From the NCBI RefSeq assembly GCF_000875775.1, contig NZ_CP010868.1, positions 496,001 to 560,000 on the forward strand: DNA of 64,000 bases. The letters run 5' to 3'. Of the stretch, positions 61,997-64,000 are shown one piece after another. The notes beneath the pieces were generated by a model. That model was not told where the DNA came from. It made no database searches and saw only the letters and a program-made list of their open reading frames with translations. A program made the translations under genes and the position numbers. Source of the DNA: Nitrosopumilus piranensis. GTDB taxonomy: Archaea > Thermoproteota > Nitrososphaeria > Nitrososphaerales > Nitrosopumilaceae. Every line of letters begins with the position of its first letter. Within the stretch, counting starts at the first letter, position 1.

Positions 61997-63295
61997 ATGT
62001 CAGCTATAGCGCCAAAATTCAAACTAAGTGAATTTATCAAGTCTCTTCTTGATAATCTGTTTTGGATAGTACTACTCTTATCATTAATTGGTATCCCTGC
62101 AATTCAAGTAGTTTTGTTCTTTATCGAAATGCCTGTAATCAATGGCGAATTACTTACACCATTTCTTGCATTGACGTGGTTGGCAGATCCGTCACGTAGT
62201 CTCCCAATTCTAAAAGCATTCATGGCAACTGATATGTTCAGAGTTATGGCATTTCCTGGCTTTGGATTTGCTGCTCTAATTGCTGCTGGAACAATTTTTG
62301 TTGAACGAAAGATGCTTGCAAAATTACAGCTAAGAGTTGGTCCTTTCTATTGTGGAAAAATTGAAGGCATTTTACAATTAATGGGTGATGGTCTAAAACT
62401 AATTTCTAAGGAAATTATTATTCCTGCAAAAGCTGACAAACCGATATTTTGGGCGGCTCCTGTGATATTTGTTGCAACTGCAGCTGCATTTGTAGCATTA
62501 ATTCCTGTAGCCCCTGGTTGGGTGGTAGCAGATGTAGACTTGGGATTATTAGGAGTTTTTGCAGTAATTGGATTCTTCCCAATCATAACAATTCTTTCAG
62601 CATGGTCTGCAAACAGTAAATTCCCATTCATTGGTGGAATTAGAGCTCTATTCCAAATGGTCTCATTTGAAATTCCATTAATATTGTCTTTGTTGGGAGT
62701 TGTTATTCTTACTGGAACTCTCAACTTATCTGAAATTGCAGCAAGTCAATCTAACTTCCCATGGATTATATTTTTGCCAGTTGGTGCAATTGTTTTCTTT
62801 ATTACGATGCTTGCAGAGTTGGAAAGAATTCCATTTGATCTCCCAGAGGCAGAAAGTGAGATTGTTGCTGGTTGGTTAACAGAATTCTCTGGAATGATGT
62901 ATGGTCTAGTTCAATTAGGTACATATCTGAAACTTTATGCATTCGCAGGATTGTTTGTTGTTTTATTCTTAGGTGGTTGGAATGGCCCTATGGTTGTACC
63001 TCCATTCCCAGAAGAAATACTTACTGATGGTATTGTAATGGGGCCAATCACTGCAAAGATTCCAGGATTACCTCTGTTTGATCAAGAAATGCTGAATGGA
63101 ACACTTTGGTTTGTTCTAAAAACAGTTGGTGTGATTTTCTTTATTCTCCTACCAAGAGGTGTCTTCCCAAGAATCAGAATTGATATGCTGTTGAGTCTTG
63201 GTTGGACCAAATTAATTGGATTAGCATTCGTTAACATCTTTATTGCACTAGGATTGCTTTACGCTGGAGTCTTGGGACCAGGAGGATTACAATAA
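61997..63295 (+). CDS. nuoH: Complex I subunit H
   Basis: 432 residues with about eight or nine membrane helices. Cytoplasmic loop motifs KLQLRVGPFYCGKIEGILQL and ELERIPFDLPEAESEIVAGW with conserved acidic residues for proton coupling to the quinone site. Longer than bacterial NuoH (about 330) because of N-terminal and loop additions. Overlaps nuoI by one base. Confidence 0.94.
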   Translation: MSAIAPKFKLSEFIKSLLDNLFWIVLLLSLIGIPAIQVVLFFIEMPVINGELLTPFLALTWLADPSRSLPILKAFMATDMFRVMAFPGFGFAALIAAGTIFVERKMLAKLQLRVGPFYCGKIEGILQLMGDGLKLISKEIIIPAKADKPIFWAAPVIFVATAAAFVALIPVAPGWVVADVDLGLLGVFAVIGFFPIITILSAWSANSKFPFIGGIRALFQMVSFEIPLILSLLGVVILTGTLNLSEIAASQSNFPWIIFLPVGAIVFFITMLAELERIPFDLPEAESEIVAGWLTEFSGMMYGLVQLGTYLKLYAFAGLFVVLFLGGWNGPMVVPPFPEEILTDGIVMGPITAKIPGLPLFDQEMLNGTLWFVLKTVGVIFFILLPRGVFPRIRIDMLLSLGWTKLIGLAFVNIFIALGLLYAGVLGPGGLQ

Positions 63296-63792
63296 TGGGA
63301 ACTGCAACTGGAATTATTCGTGCATTAAATTCAGGAATCAAACATCTTGCAATTAAACGATTTACACTTCGTTATCCTGAAGAAAAACTCAAGTTTGTAG
63401 GTGATGGTTATCAGTTTGATCCTTCTACTGGTGTTGGTATAGCTGGATTAAAAGGCAGACACATGCTATTTCATGATCATTGTACTGGATGTCAATTATG
63501 TTCAATTGCCTGTGAAGGGGTTGCAGAAGCAATTGCAATGGTAAAGGTTCCTGAAGAACAAAAACAAAATAAAAAATCTATCATGCCTCAAATTGATTAT
63601 GGAAAATGTGTTTTCTGTGGTCTTTGTGTTGATGCATGTCCATTCTATGCGCTATACATGACAAATGATTATGAATTATCTTCTTTTACCAAAGAGGGTC
63701 TTATCTATACCCCTGCCCAACTTGCAGTAAAACCATATCTTACTCAAGACAGTGAAATCCAAATTACTGATAGAGGTGCAACACATGGCTGA
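63295..63792 (+). CDS. nuoI: Complex I subunit I (two-cluster ferredoxin-like)
   Basis: 165 residues. First [4Fe-4S] motif CTGCQLCSIACEG, where the usual Pro after the fourth Cys is Glu; second motif CVFCGLCVDACPF. It receives electrons into the arm. Overlaps nuoJ by 8 bases. Confidence 0.93.
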   Translation: MGTATGIIRALNSGIKHLAIKRFTLRYPEEKLKFVGDGYQFDPSTGVGIAGLKGRHMLFHDHCTGCQLCSIACEGVAEAIAMVKVPEEQKQNKKSIMPQIDYGKCVFCGLCVDACPFYALYMTNDYELSSFTKEGLIYTPAQLAVKPYLTQDSEIQITDRGATHG

Positions 63793-64000
63793 TGCTGCAT
63801 TTTTAGCCCTTACTGTAATCACAATTGGTTCTGCAATTGCTGCTCTTGAATTAAGATCATTAATTTATGGTTCAATTGCATTAATGGGAACTCTTGGCGG
63901 TATTGCAGGATTCTTCTTTTTACTAGATGCTCCATTTGTTGCATTATTCCAATTAGCAGTTTATGTTGGCTCTATTGCTGTTTTGATTTTGTTTACTGTC
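63785..64000 (+). CDS. nuoJ: Complex I subunit J, cut by window end
   Basis: ATG at 63785 overlaps the nuoI stop. The 72 visible residues hold two or three membrane helices: FLALTVITIGSAIAALELRS and FQLAVYVGSIAVLILFTV, with the VYVGxIAVL signature of NuoJ (a pi-bulge helix). The rest lies beyond the window. Confidence 0.9.
   Translation, partial: MADAAFLALTVITIGSAIAALELRSLIYGSIALMGTLGGIAGFFFLLDAPFVALFQLAVYVGSIAVLILFTV

Overview
This AT-rich window (by eye roughly one third G+C) comes from an ammonia-oxidising archaeon of the Nitrosopumilus type (Nitrososphaerota/Thaumarchaeota). The evidence is the gene set. It has an ADP-forming acyl-CoA ligase beside 4-hydroxybutyryl-CoA dehydratase and a three-gene acetyl/propionyl-CoA carboxylase, which are hallmarks of the thaumarchaeal 3-hydroxypropionate/4-hydroxybutyrate CO2-fixation cycle. 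It has archaeal information-processing genes (L7Ae, S28e, L24e, L37e, aIF5B, aIF6, LSm, Alba, MCM, GINS, Hel308, RFC small and large subunits). It also has a NuoABCDHIJ-type complex I start. From memory, the order resembles the Nmar_0206 to Nmar_028x stretch of N. maritimus. No database was searched.

Layout. 1-2.5 kb: CO2-fixation ligase (cut by the window edge) and dehydratase. 2.6-3.5 kb: a broken lysyl-oxidase-like gene. 3.6-7.6 kb: signal peptidase, thioredoxin, tRNA-Ala and an unusual run of zinc-ribbon proteins, with a possible structured RNA near 6.9 kb. 7.7-10 kb: a hydantoinase-like amidohydrolase and an exported Met/His-rich protein. 10-12.6 kb: the complete AMMECR1/MEMO/radical-SAM trio. 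12.6-16.7 kb: rpiA, a coiled-coil protein, L37e, LSm, a creatininase-family hydrolase, PurU-like protein and tRNA-Leu. 16.7-21.1 kb: phosphoglucosamine mutase and the L7Ae-S28e-L24e-Ndk-aIF5B cluster. 21-25.6 kb: thioredoxin, a surface protein with tandem repeats, archease, DedA and several very small genes. 25.6-29 kb: hisS, eif6, two 7Fe-type ferredoxins and tRNA-Ser. 29-36 kb: replication genes (RFC small subunit; overlapping GINS-MCM-Hel308) running into a membrane glycosyltransferase. 36-39.3 kb: an opposing sugar-modification/ilvE operon. 39.3-43 kb: ferredoxin-reductase-like protein, tRNA-Ala, HEAT protein, Alba, an isocitrate-lyase-family enzyme and a PadR regulator with a clear operator. 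43-46.4 kb: succinate dehydrogenase operon. 46.3-51.5 kb: DUF59 protein, argH, tRNA-Lys/tRNA-Asp, hemA and a second reductase. 51.6-55 kb: IMPase, an unknown gene, RFC large subunit and a Cys-rich protein. 55-58.7 kb: acyl-CoA carboxylase. 59.3-64 kb: nuoABCDHI and the start of nuoJ.

How it fits together. The carboxylase, succinate dehydrogenase and 4-hydroxybutyrate genes serve carbon fixation and the central carboxylic-acid pool. Complex I without a visible NADH module, two ferredoxins and two ferredoxin/flavodoxin-reductase-like proteins form the electron-carrier side. Promoters, where visible, sit so that the TATA box is about 21-34 bases before the start codon, which implies leaderless or very short-leader mRNAs. 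Genes inside operons often overlap by 1-8 bases and carry GGTGA-type ribosome sites.

The items most worth a second look are the multiply frameshifted lysyl-oxidase-like gene, the tandem palindromic PadR operator, the AMMECR1/MEMO/radical-SAM trio, the zinc-ribbon gene cluster, the perfect 150-bp repeats in a surface protein, a one-base-broken micro-gene before GINS, and the unknown gene coupled to RFC large subunit. No CRISPR array, insertion sequence, rRNA or obvious transferred island was seen.
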